Assembly (NCBI GenBank): GCA_050015575.1
Contig: JBEKBD010000036.1
Coordinates: 1-24,007, forward strand
Direction: 5' to 3'
DNA from: Roseiarcus sp050015575
Lineage (GTDB): Bacteria > Pseudomonadota > Alphaproteobacteria > Rhizobiales > Beijerinckiaceae
Length of the DNA: 24,007 nucleotides
Both the position numbers and the translations under genes were made by a program. Positions 1 to 7,770 of the stretch are shown here, in pieces (position 1 is the first letter of the stretch; every line of letters starts with the position of its first letter). The notes below the pieces were generated by a model. The model had not been told where the DNA came from. It did not search any database and was given only the letters and a program-made list of their open reading frames with translations.

Positions 1-1112
1 ACGATGACCAGGAATATCGACTTCACCACCGAATCCGTCGTCTTGACGCCGAGCGAAACGGTGCTGCCCGCCACGCGCAACCCTTCGGCGCACGCGACCG
101 CGCCGATCAGCAGCGCCATGCAGGGCGCTTTGATGAGGCCGACTTCGAAATCCGCAAGTGAAACGGCGTTCTGCAACCGCGCGATGAATGTCGTGGGGAG
201 CATGCCGCCATAGAGCCAGGCGACGAGCGCGCCGCCAAGAAGCGCCGCCAGCGATCCCAGGAAAGTGAGAATGGGCAGCGCGACGACCAGGGCGACGACG
301 CGCGGCAACGCGAGCACGTCGATCGGATCGAGCCCCATGGTGCGCAAGGCGTCGATCTCTTCGCGCATCTTCATCGAGCCGAGCTCGGCGGTGAACGCGC
401 TTCCGGATCGGCCCGCCACCATGATCGCGACGACGAGCACGCCGAGTTCGCGCAACACCAGCACGCCGACGAGATTGACGACGTACTCCTCCGCTCCGAA
501 CTTGCGAAAATAGAAGAAACCCTGCTGCGCGATAATGGCCCCGACCACGAAAGTGATCAACAGAATGATCGGAATGGCCTGCCAGCTCACCCGTTCGAAG
601 TGATGGACGGTGTCGCGCAAGCGCGCCGCCTGCGGGCGTTTGGCGAAGCGGTCGATCTGCGCAAAGGTCAGGGCGCCGAACATGGCGAGCAGGGCGATCA
701 GGTCGTCGCCAACCGCCGAGACTCGCGCGGCGAGCGCCGTCAGCGCCGCCGCGAGGCGGTCTCGCGCGGCCGACGCCGTCGCGGCCCGTCGATTGGTGCG
801 GTCCAAGGCCGCAAGCAGGTCGCGATAGCGATCGGGAACGGCCGCGAGTTGGGCGATCTGCTTACGGCCGTTGGCCTGACGGACGGCGCGCTCGATCAGC
901 CAGCCCCCGACCGTGTCGAGTTCCTCGACGCCGCTGATGTCCAACGTCACGGCCGAGGCGGGCTGCTGATCGAGGCTATCGGTCAGGCGTTCGAGACGAT
1001 CCGCATTGGCGCAGGTCCAAACCCCGGAAGCGACCGCGGAGAGCTGGTCGCCGTTCATGGTCCAACGCAGCAGCGGATCGGATGAAGAGGTCACGCTCGT
1101 TGACGCCGCCAT
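1..1112 (-). CDS. mlaE: MlaE-type ABC lipid-transport permease with N-terminal STAS-like domain (partial, C-terminus off the window)
   Basis: Inner-membrane permease of the Mla/MCE phospholipid transport system, which moves lipids between inner and outer membrane. The frame is open from an ATG at 1112 to base 1 with no stop: 370 codons are seen, and probably only about ten residues are missing. Residues 14-110 resemble a STAS domain (LDISGVEELDTVGGW at 57-71), corresponding to MlaB, which is a separate protein in E. coli. Residues 150-370 form the MlaE domain with several hydrophobic helices and the family signature GRSGSAFTAELG followed by EEIDALRTMGLDP (234-263) and a downstream PR. GAGGAG lies nine bases before the ATG, which supports this start. 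A STAS-MlaE fusion is known in alphaproteobacteria. The ATPase gene (mlaF) would be expected just beyond the left edge, which is inference. Confidence 0.9.
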   Translation of the reverse strand, partial: MAASTSVTSSSDPLLRWTMNGDQLSAVASGVWTCANADRLERLTDSLDQQPASAVTLDISGVEELDTVGGWLIERAVRQANGRKQIAQLAAVPDRYRDLLAALDRTNRRAATASAARDRLAAALTALAARVSAVGDDLIALLAMFGALTFAQIDRFAKRPQAARLRDTVHHFERVSWQAIPIILLITFVVGAIIAQQGFFYFRKFGAEEYVVNLVGVLVLRELGVLVVAIMVAGRSGSAFTAELGSMKMREEIDALRTMGLDPIDVLALPRVVALVVALPILTFLGSLAALLGGALVAWLYGGMLPTTFIARLQNAVSLADFEVGLIKAPCMALLIGAVACAEGLRVAGSTVSLGVKTTDSVVKSIFLVI

Positions 1113-1542
1113 GGTCGTGGCTCCTCAGAACATCTTCCCCCGACGAGGACCTCGGTTCGCGCAGAAAATGCGACAAGATAACAACCTTGCGCCTATTCCG
1201 GTTGGCCTTGTCCGCGTTTAACATCTCATCCGCGCCATTATGCGACAAGCTTCTCTTTATCGCCAAGCGCTTTTCTTTCGAAGGCCGGCGTCGAGCGCAG
1301 TCTGCGGCGGAGTTAAGACCTCGGCCGATCGCCCGCCTCGTCGCCGACTTGGCGACGTGGCGCAAAGCCAACCCCCTGTCGGCTAAACAGGTCGAGGGAC
1401 GCCGCGACTCCAGGGCCCTTCCTACGCCGTCCGCGTTGGGGGGACGCATCCCAGGAGCGCGGTCGGCGTCACGCTTGCCGGGACGCGCTTCAGCGCGCGA
1501 GCGCCGCGCCGATGGCGCTAAACCCCTGGGGAGAAGCACGCG
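1113..1542. other. 430-bp intergenic region upstream of mlaE
   Basis: No convincing gene is seen. Short open frames here have no ribosome-binding site or recognisable domain. The half near mlaE is comparatively AT-rich and holds the possible promoter, plus a 10-bp direct repeat ATGCGACAAG at 1168-1177 and 1240-1249. The copies are spaced 72 bp, about seven helical turns. The remainder near 1300-1540 is GC-rich without visible structure. Confidence 0.5.
1237..1266 (-). promoter_or_regulatory. Possible sigma-70-type promoter for mlaE
   Basis: Read on the minus strand, TTGGCG (1261-1266) and CATAAT (1237-1242) are separated by 18 bases, about 125 bases upstream of the mlaE start. The hexamers are only partial matches to consensus. 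This is a visual call without transcript support. Confidence 0.3.
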
Positions 1543-2052
1543 TCAGCGGCCGCGGGTGAGCGCGGCCGTGATTTGCGTGATGTCGCCGCCCTGCACCCGG
1601 ATCAAGACCTGCTGCTGATTGGCGCGCGCCTGCAGCGAGAACGTGGCGGTGAAGCCGGGGCCCGTAACCGTTCCTTCGATGCGGCCGCCGTTCACCCGAC
1701 CGGCAATGGTTCCCTGGGCATGGCGCGTGACCTCGAGCCACTGGCCCGCGATGTCGCTTCCGGTGGCTTGAAACTGGTTCGTCAGGTCGAATTTGTAGCT
1801 GTCGCTCGCGCAATCAAGGGTTTGCATCAACGTCGCGCCGTCATCGTCGAGGCGATACGCCGCGGTGCAATGCAGCCGTTCCACGGCGCCGCTCGTAAGT
1901 GATATCGCGCCGCCGCCCGACCACGACCCGGGAAAGATGGCGAAGGGTCCGCGCCCAGCCTGCGCCTGGGCCTGCGTCGCGACGGCGATCAAGGCGGCGG
2001 CGAGCCCGAGCGAGCGCAAATTCTGCAGCAGCTTGGTGAAGTTCATCGGCAT
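1543..2052 (-). CDS. Secreted hypothetical protein, 169 aa
   Basis: I do not recognise a named family. The first 30 residues form a typical Sec signal peptide: basic MPMNFTKLLQNLR, a hydrophobic stretch at 15-25, then likely cleavage after AQAQA at 30. The mature part of about 139 residues is rich in Gly, Thr and alternating hydrophobic residues. It has two cysteines (C62, C81) that could form a disulfide. Motifs such as GTIAGRVNGGRIEGTVTGPG look like a small beta-barrel or beta-sandwich, which is inference. I chose the ATG at 2052 because AGAGGA lies about five bases upstream. A second ATG at 2046 is possible, and an upstream frame to 2205 lacks coding character. It is probably periplasmic. 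It lies between mlaE and a divergently transcribed acyltransferase gene, and neither neighbour points to a function. Confidence 0.7.
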   Translation of the reverse strand: MPMNFTKLLQNLRSLGLAAALIAVATQAQAQAGRGPFAIFPGSWSGGGAISLTSGAVERLHCTAAYRLDDDGATLMQTLDCASDSYKFDLTNQFQATGSDIAGQWLEVTRHAQGTIAGRVNGGRIEGTVTGPGFTATFSLQARANQQQVLIRVQGGDITQITAALTRGR

Positions 2053-2504
2053 GTCGTTCCTCTTGCGGGCGATGGAGGGCATGAAAACGTTCACGCGCGG
2101 AACGCGTACGCCGACGTCGAGATCCAACCCGGGCCGCAGCGATGGCCGCGCTTCGCCACGCGTCGCCGGACGTTGAAACATGGCAAACGGCGGCGTGGAC
2201 GGCAACGACGCGCTGAACGGAATTGGCCGATTTGAATCGCCGCATTTTACCCTCGTTTTGTCATACGGGCTAGAGCCTGCGACGGCTGGCGCCGCTTCGC
2301 CGGCGCCGCGCCCACATCGTCAAGACGCATGCGCGGCTCCGGCTTGTCGGGCGATCCAAACCGGGGCAGTATGAGGCTGAAACGGGGGCCATCCGGACGC
2401 GCGGGCAAAGCGGCGCCCGAGCCTAATTCGTCGACGTCCGACGATCCGAACGGCTAGGCTCGGTTGAATATCGAGCGATTGAGGCGAATGGGGGGCTAGC
2501 GTTC
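2053..2504. other. 452-bp divergent intergenic region
   Basis: This lies between the secreted 169-aa protein (minus) and the acyltransferase (plus), so promoters for both should be here, but I see no clear hexamer pair. One GC-rich stem-loop stands out: GGCGCCG (2288-2294), loop CTTCGC, CGGCGCC (2301-2307), with no T-run after it on either strand. No supported gene was found. Confidence 0.45.
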
Positions 2505-3902
2505 TTGTCGGGGGGCGTCGATCCATTCCCGCGTGAGACTTTCGGGCTCGGTGAGACGATCGGACGCGGTCGCCTCCCGAGGGTCGAAGCGTCGCGCGGC
2601 GATGAACCAAGCGAGGGCGGCGCCCCCGCGCGAGCCGATGGGCGTCCGATCGAGCCAATCAGCGACGCCCGATCCAGTCTGGCCCTGCGGAATCTGCGGG
2701 GTCTTGCGATTCTGATCCTGTTGGCCTTCCATTCTCTGCTGCCCTACCTGTGGTCCGCCAGGCCGACTGCGCTTGCTTTCGATCGGTCCCCTTACCAATG
2801 GCGCGCCTTTCCCATCGTCGACGCGCAACGCTGGTTCGGGTTCGATCTGTTCTCCGCCTGGCAAGACGTTTATCTGATGGCGTTGATGTTCTTCCTCTCG
2901 GGCCTATTCGCCTGGCCGAGCCTCGCCCGCAAAGGAAGTCGGAAATTTCTGCGCGATCGAGCGCTGCGGCTGGGCGCGCCGTTTGCTTTCGGCGTGGCCG
3001 TCGTCATACCGCTCGCGCTTTATCCCGCCTACCGCGTGACCGCGGTCGATCCAAGTCTGATCGACTACGGGCGGCGCTATCTGGCGCTGCCTTTCGTGCC
3101 CAACGGGCCGATGTGGTTCTTATGGCTGCTGATGGCGTTGACCGCCGCGCTCGCCGGGGTGCGCCGCTTCGCCCCCGACTCGGTCGCGTTGCTCGGTCGT
3201 TTGTCGTCCGACGCCGCTGCCCGCCCGGGCCGGTATTTCATCGGCCTGGCGGCGGTCGCCGCTCTCGCCTATGTTCCGCTGGCGATCGCTTTTACGCCCT
3301 GGAATTGGTCCGAACACGGACCGTTGACGCTCCAACTCAGCCGCCCGCTGCTCTATGCCGTCTATTACTTCGCGGGTCTCGGCGTCGGGGCGCACGGCCT
3401 CGAGCGCGGCCTGCTCGCCCCCGAGGGAATGCTGACCCGGCGTTGGCGCGTCTGGCTCGCCTCCGCGCTCGCCGCCCTGCTGCTGTGGATGGGGCTCGCG
3501 GGGCTGACGTTGACCTATGCGACATCGGCCCCGTTGATGCTGCAAATCGCGACCGACGTCAGCTTTGCGCTGGCCGGCGCGAGCAGCCTCTTTTTCGCGA
3601 TGGCGGGGTGCCTGCGCTTCGGCGTTGTTCGTTCGCGGTTGTTCGACGGATTGTCGAAGAACGCGCTCGGCATTTACTTGCTGCACTACGCGCCGCTGGT
3701 CTGGCTGCAATACGCCTTGCTCGACGTTCCCTTGTTCGCCGTCGCGAAGGCCATGATCGTCTTCGGCGGCACGCTGTCGCTCGCGTTCGCGGCGACCGCC
3801 GCCATGCGCTCGGTTCGGTTCGCGTCGCCGCTCATCGGCGAGGCGCCGCGGGCGTTGGCGAGCGCGCCACCGCCCCGCGGGATTTTGGCTCATAAAAGCT
3901 AA
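2505..3902 (+). CDS. Acyltransferase family 3 integral membrane protein
   Basis: Multi-pass inner-membrane acyltransferase of the Acyl_transf_3 type (OafA/OpgC-like), which O-acylates sugars or other envelope molecules; the substrate here cannot be told. Residues 62-80 carry the typical opening RNLRGLAILILLAFHS with the conserved His at 76. Later family-like stretches are FFLSGLFAWPSL with a basic RDRALRLGAPF, then PNGPMWFLWLL, and a C-terminal KNALGIYLLHYAPLVWLQ. About ten hydrophobic helices follow one another to about residue 440. Length (465 aa) is usual apart from a hydrophilic N-terminal extension of about 58 residues. The only usable start is TTG at 2505, nine bases after an in-frame stop (TAG at 2496), with a G-rich stretch upstream. 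A later start would cut into the first helix. No operon partner is evident. Confidence 0.8.
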   Translation: MSGGVDPFPRETFGLGETIGRGRLPRVEASRGDEPSEGGAPARADGRPIEPISDARSSLALRNLRGLAILILLAFHSLLPYLWSARPTALAFDRSPYQWRAFPIVDAQRWFGFDLFSAWQDVYLMALMFFLSGLFAWPSLARKGSRKFLRDRALRLGAPFAFGVAVVIPLALYPAYRVTAVDPSLIDYGRRYLALPFVPNGPMWFLWLLMALTAALAGVRRFAPDSVALLGRLSSDAAARPGRYFIGLAAVAALAYVPLAIAFTPWNWSEHGPLTLQLSRPLLYAVYYFAGLGVGAHGLERGLLAPEGMLTRRWRVWLASALAALLLWMGLAGLTLTYATSAPLMLQIATDVSFALAGASSLFFAMAGCLRFGVVRSRLFDGLSKNALGIYLLHYAPLVWLQYALLDVPLFAVAKAMIVFGGTLSLAFAATAAMRSVRFASPLIGEAPRALASAPPPRGILAHKS

Positions 3903-3911
3903 TACGAGAAC

Positions 3912-3929
3912 GACGGCCGGGAAGCCGTC
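3912..3929 (+). terminator. Stem-loop just after the acyltransferase stop
   Basis: GACGGC, loop CGGGAA, GCCGTC: a perfect 6-bp stem beginning ten bases after the TAA stop. No T-run follows, so intrinsic termination is uncertain. It sits between convergent genes. Confidence 0.3.
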
Positions 3930-4060
3930 CGGCGAACCCAGGCGATTGCCGGGCGTTGCGACCGGAAAGGCCAAAGAGGCGCCCTGCATCGCCCGTAGAC
4001 GACGCGCGCGAGGGATAGAGCGCTAAGGTTTCTCCCTTCCCGCGAAGCGGCCGAAATCGA

Positions 4061-4711
4061 TCACGCGTCGCGCGGAAGTATGGCGTCCGAAGCGGCGCGT
4101 TCCCTACAGGCATGCAATCCCATCGCAAGCAGGGCGAAGCCGCCGATAACCATGTTGATCCCGACCAGCAGGCCCATCGTCCAGGCCGAGGTCCCCGGAA
4201 GATCGAAAATGATGACGCTCGCCAAGACGACGTCGACGACGCCGCTTGCCGCCATCCACGCCCATCGCCCGGATAGCCGACGTCGGTGTTCGAAGGCGAA
4301 CATGATCGACGCCACGCCTTCGACAAGGAAGAACAGAACCAATATCAACCGCATCGGGCCGGTGTTGGCGAACGGCCATCCCATCAGGCCGCCGTACAGA
4401 TCCTGCGATTCGTTGGCGATCAAGACGAAGCCGACAGCAATCGCCAGCAAAGCCGATACGAGGGACCACCAGAACCCCGGCGCCTGTCGCGCCCAGTAGG
4501 TTGTGGCCAAGCCCACGGCGCCGCTGACGAGAAAGAGCCATCCCAGAACAACCGTCAGGTTCACGCTGGCGATCGACGGAACCACGATCGCCACGAGACC
4601 CAGCGCAATGAGGGCTACGCCTTCGACAACAAATAGAATCCAATGGTCATGGATCGCTTTTGCGACGGTTCCCGGAACGCGATCGCCGGTGGAATGTCGA
4701 TTGCCAACCAT
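4061..4711 (-). CDS. HdeD family (DUF308) membrane protein
   Basis: A 216-aa integral membrane protein of the HdeD/DUF308 type, named after E. coli HdeD, which is linked to acid resistance; most members have no known biochemical activity. Six hydrophobic helices are visible at about 24-45, 52-72, 81-99, 121-140, 150-169 and 178-199. Features typical of the family are the opening HWILFVVEGVALIALGLVAI, a mid-protein FFLVEGVASIMFAFEHRR, and GRWAWMAASGVVDVVLASVI after a basic loop. The start at 4711 (ATG) gives a hydrophilic leader of about 20 residues but has no strong ribosome-binding site, so the exact N-terminus is uncertain. It is convergent with the acyltransferase. A stress-related envelope role is inference from the family name only. 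Confidence 0.8.
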   Translation of the reverse strand: MVGNRHSTGDRVPGTVAKAIHDHWILFVVEGVALIALGLVAIVVPSIASVNLTVVLGWLFLVSGAVGLATTYWARQAPGFWWSLVSALLAIAVGFVLIANESQDLYGGLMGWPFANTGPMRLILVLFFLVEGVASIMFAFEHRRRLSGRWAWMAASGVVDVVLASVIIFDLPGTSAWTMGLLVGINMVIGGFALLAMGLHACRERAASDAILPRDA

Positions 4712-4910
4712 GTCAGGGCGTATCCCCGCGCCAAGAAAATAACCTCACCAGGCGACGCGAGACTTCGGCTCGGGGCGCCAGCTTTCCAAGGTCGGCGGGA
4801 GCCGCCGCAGGCGCGGCGGCCCCCTGATCGGCAAATCTCGCTACCCGCTTAGCCGCCGCGTTGCGCCACCCGATCTCGTCCGATCGGAAGCGAGACACGC
4901 TTGATCCGCT

Positions 4911-5102
4911 CTAGCGATACCAGCAATGGCCATTCTGGCAGACGCGCCGATGGGGATAGAGGAACCCAGGACCGGCGCAGAAATGATACCAATGATATCC
5001 GGTCTCGCCGAGCCGGTAGCAACCCGCATCGGCCGTGGTCGACGTTAGGGCTACCGCCGACAGCGTCGCCGCGGCGGCGACCAGCAGAGCAAGCTTGCGC
5101 AT
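4911..5102 (-). CDS. Small secreted four-cysteine protein, 63 aa
   Basis: A very small exported protein. Residues 1-26 are a clear signal peptide (MRKLALLVAAAATLSAVALT, then a likely cut after ADA). The mature chain is only about 37 residues and holds four cysteines (C28, C42, C55, C60), with many aromatic and His residues (YRLGETGYHWYHF, PHRRVCQNGHCWYR). GGAGG lies five bases before the ATG, a strong ribosome-binding site, which argues that this short frame is real. I have the impression that similar GCYRLGETGYHWY-type peptides occur in Hyphomicrobiales, but I know of no function. Two disulfides in the periplasm are likely (inference). Confidence 0.75.
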   Translation of the reverse strand: MRKLALLVAAAATLSAVALTSTTADAGCYRLGETGYHWYHFCAGPGFLYPHRRVCQNGHCWYR

Positions 5103-5321
5103 TTTTTCCTCCGATATTGGTTTTGGCGGGTCAAATTCTTGGCGGCCAACTGAGGCTAGACAAAGGCGCGCATCAGCGGCCGCTTCGGAATCTACTCATG
5201 GGCCCGAAAGCGGAGGGGCGCAGGCTCTCTCGCCGGTTGATCCGACTTTCCCCTATCGCGCCGGCGCCGGCCGCCATTGGCGACGGTCCGGCGTTCCTGC
5301 CGATTCCGAGCCGTCCGTGTC

Positions 5322-6257
5322 CTACTTTCCTCGTTCCGCGATAAACTTGGCCGTCTCCACCAGCGTTTGCGCCCGCTCTCCGAACGGCGCCAGAGCCGCG
5401 CCCGCCTCGCTCACGAGGGTCTTGAGGCGCGCTTTGGACGTCGCTACGCCGAGAATGCCGACCAGCGTCGCCTTGCCGGCGGTCGCGTCCTTGCCGGCGG
5501 CTTTGCCGAGAGTCGCGCTGTCGCCTTCCACGTCGAGCAGGTCGTCGGCGATTTGAAACGCCTTGCCGACGGCCATGCCGTATCGATCGAGCGCCTCGCG
5601 CTGCGCGACGCTGGCCTTGCCGAGAATGGCGCCCGCCGCGCAGGCGAATTGCAACAGCGCGCCGGTCTTCATCGCCTGCAGCGCGCCGATCGCCGCCTCG
5701 TCGAGCGACTGCGGCTTGCCATCGGCGAAACGGCCTTCCGCGGCGAGATCCAGCAACTGACCGCCGACCATGCCGCCGATCCCCGCGGCGCGCGCCAGCG
5801 CGCCCGCCAGATGGACGCGCACCTCCGCTTCCGGATGAACCGCGGGACGCGTGGCCACGTCGAAAGCCAAGGTGAGCAAGCCGTCCCCGGCAAGGATCGC
5901 GGTCGCTTCGTCGAAGGCTTTGTGGGTCGTGGGACGGCCGCGCCGCAAATCGTCATTGTCCATCGCCGGCAGATCGTCGTGCACGAGCGAATAGCAATGG
6001 ATGAGTTCGAGCGCCGCCCCCGCCATCAGCGAGCGTCGCCGCGGGACGCCGAACAGATCGCCGCTCGCGACGACCAGCAGCGGTCGGATGCGTTTGCCGC
6101 CGCTCAGGCTGGAATAGCGCATCGCCTCGATGAGACGCGCGGGACGGTCATGTTCGCCTGCGACCGGCGCCGGCGCCAGAAGCTCGCTCAGCATCGCCTC
6201 GGTGTCGCTCGCCACGTTCTGCAGCAGCGACAAAAAGGCTTGATCGGAAACGCTCAT
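5322..6257 (-). CDS. ispA: Farnesyl diphosphate synthase (polyprenyl synthetase)
   Basis: Cytosolic trans-prenyltransferase that condenses DMAPP with two IPP to give farnesyl diphosphate, the substrate for squalene and hopanoid synthesis. The protein is 311 aa, normal for E. coli-type IspA. GGKRIRP (53-59) binds IPP. The first Asp-rich motif, HDDLPAMDNDD (93-103), has the two-residue insertion of bacterial FPP synthases, with Tyr89 five residues before the first Asp, a position that limits chain length. The second motif is IADDLLD (236-242). The start at 6257 (ATG, MSVSDQAF) fits family length. It is preceded by a G-run rather than a strong ribosome-binding site. The longer upstream frame is Arg-rich and does not look coding. 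It is divergent from hpnB, whose pathway consumes its product. A GGPP synthase is less likely given the chain-length region. Confidence 0.92.
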   Translation of the reverse strand: MSVSDQAFLSLLQNVASDTEAMLSELLAPAPVAGEHDRPARLIEAMRYSSLSGGKRIRPLLVVASGDLFGVPRRRSLMAGAALELIHCYSLVHDDLPAMDNDDLRRGRPTTHKAFDEATAILAGDGLLTLAFDVATRPAVHPEAEVRVHLAGALARAAGIGGMVGGQLLDLAAEGRFADGKPQSLDEAAIGALQAMKTGALLQFACAAGAILGKASVAQREALDRYGMAVGKAFQIADDLLDVEGDSATLGKAAGKDATAGKATLVGILGVATSKARLKTLVSEAGAALAPFGERAQTLVETAKFIAERGK

Positions 6258-6603
6258 CAATTGCCCCCGTCGACAGCGGCATATCCTCTCGGATCGCGGG
6301 AAGAAGGGCGCCGCCTTTCCATTCACATAGCGTGTTTTCACGCCGCGTTGATAGTCTCGCCAGAGCCCCTGCGTTCGGGTCGAACGAAAGATGCGCTGAC
6401 GCGCCCGCTTCCGCAATGCGGACGGCTGTCGCCTTCTTGCCCGCGACGGCCGGTCGCGCGTAAGGTCGGCGAGGCGCCGCAGGTTGTTCATCGTCAGCGA
6501 TGGACTCTTGTCCGCCCGCAAGAATTTTGGAAGACATTTGGGCCTTTGGCGCCGCTTCGGCGTTGGTGGTATCCTTTTTCGGGCGCCTGACGAGAATCTA
6601 CCG
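6258..6603. other. 346-bp divergent region between ispA and hpnB
   Basis: No supported gene is seen. Open frames extending upstream of ispA and hpnB are Arg/Ala-rich and lack ribosome-binding sites. It must hold promoters for both directions. The only candidate I can point to is the one just upstream of hpnB. Confidence 0.45.
6546..6575 (+). promoter_or_regulatory. Possible promoter for hpnBCDE
   Basis: TTGGCG (6546-6551) and TATCCT (6570-6575) are separated by 18 bases, 28 bases before the hpnB ATG, which would give a leader of about 20 bases. The -35 hexamer and spacing are the same as in the candidate upstream of mlaE. This is a visual call only. Confidence 0.35.
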
Positions 6604-7770
6604 ATGGTTGCAAGCGTTTTCGCCGCGGTCGCGCTCGTCATCTGGATTTATTTGGTGGCGTGGCGCGGCGGCTTTTGGTGCGCGGGAGAACGCGACGGCG
6701 GCGGTCCTTCCCCGCTCGTCTGGCCCGACGTCATCGCCGTCATCCCCGCGCGCGACGAAGCCGGCGGCGTCGGCCGCGCGGTCGGATCGCTGCTCGCTCA
6801 AGACTATCCCGGGACGTTCTCGATCGTCCTGGTCGACGACGAAAGCGCCGACGGCACGGCCGACGTCGCCCGGCGCGCGGCCGCCGCGGCGGGCCGCTCG
6901 GACCGATTGACCGTCATTCCCGGCGCCGCGCTTCCCAGCGGCTGGACCGGAAAATTATGGGCGATGAAGCAGGGCGTCGAACGCGCGAACAGGGGCGAGC
7001 CCGAATTTCTGTTGCTGACCGACGCCGATATCGTTTACTCGCCCGATGCGCTGAGGAACCTCGTTTCGCAGTCGCTGAGCGAGGGTGTGGCGCTGTCGTC
7101 CCTGATGGCCAAGTTGCGCTGCGAGAGCCTCGCGGAGCGGGCGCTCATCCCCGCCTTTATCTTCTTCTTTCAGATGCTATATCCGTTTTCCTGGGTGAAC
7201 GACCGACGCCGCGCGACGGCGGCGGCGGCGGGAGGATGCATGCTTGTGCGCCGCGAAGCGCTTCAGGCGGCCGGCGGCGTCGAAGCCATACGCGGTTCCC
7301 TTATCGACGATTGCGCCATGGCGCGCATCCTGAAGAAACAGGGGCCGATACGCCTCAGCCTCAGCGAGCGCGTGATCAGCATCCGACCCTATCCGACAAT
7401 GGGCGATATTCGGCGCATGGTCGTTCGTTCCGCCTACGCCCAGCTTCGCTATTCGCCGCTGCTGCTGGCCGTCGCCTTGGCGGGCCTGACGGTCGTTTTC
7501 GCCGTTCCGGTGGCTGCGGCGCTATTCGGTCACGGCGCCGGCGAGGTTTTTGGGCTTGTGGCTTGGGTCGTCATGGCGGTCGCTTTTCAGCCGACGCTGC
7601 GGTTCTACGGAGTGTCGCCGCTGTGGGGTCCGGTCCTGCCGGCGATAGCCCTCGTTTATATGGCTTTCACGTTGGAATCCGCTTATCAATCGGTGCGGGG
7701 GCAGGGCGGTCTTTGGAAAGGCCGGGCGCAGGCGCGCGCCGCCGAGGCCCCCATGACGGACGCGCGATGA
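6604..7770 (+). CDS. hpnB: Hopanoid-associated glycosyltransferase HpnB
   Basis: Membrane-anchored family 2 glycosyltransferase of the hopene-associated type. Its precise acceptor is not settled, but it travels with hopanoid clusters. The protein is 388 aa. An N-terminal helix spans about 4-20. The GT-A domain follows with VIPARDEAGGVGRAV (46-60), VDDESADGT (77-85) and the nucleotide/metal site TDAD (139-142). A downstream LIDDCAMARILKKQG supplies the acidic acceptor-side motif, and three C-terminal helices close the protein. I chose the ATG at 6604. The frame runs 40 codons further upstream from a TTG, but that part lacks the helix and family similarity. The stop overlaps the hpnC start (ATGA), so it heads the tightly packed hpnBCDE unit. 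Confidence 0.88.
   Translation: MVASVFAAVALVIWIYLVAWRGGFWCAGERDGGGPSPLVWPDVIAVIPARDEAGGVGRAVGSLLAQDYPGTFSIVLVDDESADGTADVARRAAAAAGRSDRLTVIPGAALPSGWTGKLWAMKQGVERANRGEPEFLLLTDADIVYSPDALRNLVSQSLSEGVALSSLMAKLRCESLAERALIPAFIFFFQMLYPFSWVNDRRRATAAAAGGCMLVRREALQAAGGVEAIRGSLIDDCAMARILKKQGPIRLSLSERVISIRPYPTMGDIRRMVVRSAYAQLRYSPLLLAVALAGLTVVFAVPVAAALFGHGAGEVFGLVAWVVMAVAFQPTLRFYGVSPLWGPVLPAIALVYMAFTLESAYQSVRGQGGLWKGRAQARAAEAPMTDAR

Noticed and set aside
600..1085. 161-codon plus-strand frame
   Set aside because: Antisense to mlaE, which is open to the window edge with a strong ribosome-binding site and family motifs.
2750..3895. 381-codon open frame on the plus strand in a second frame
   Set aside because: Overlaps the acyltransferase; Arg-rich and without hydrophobic helices or motifs.
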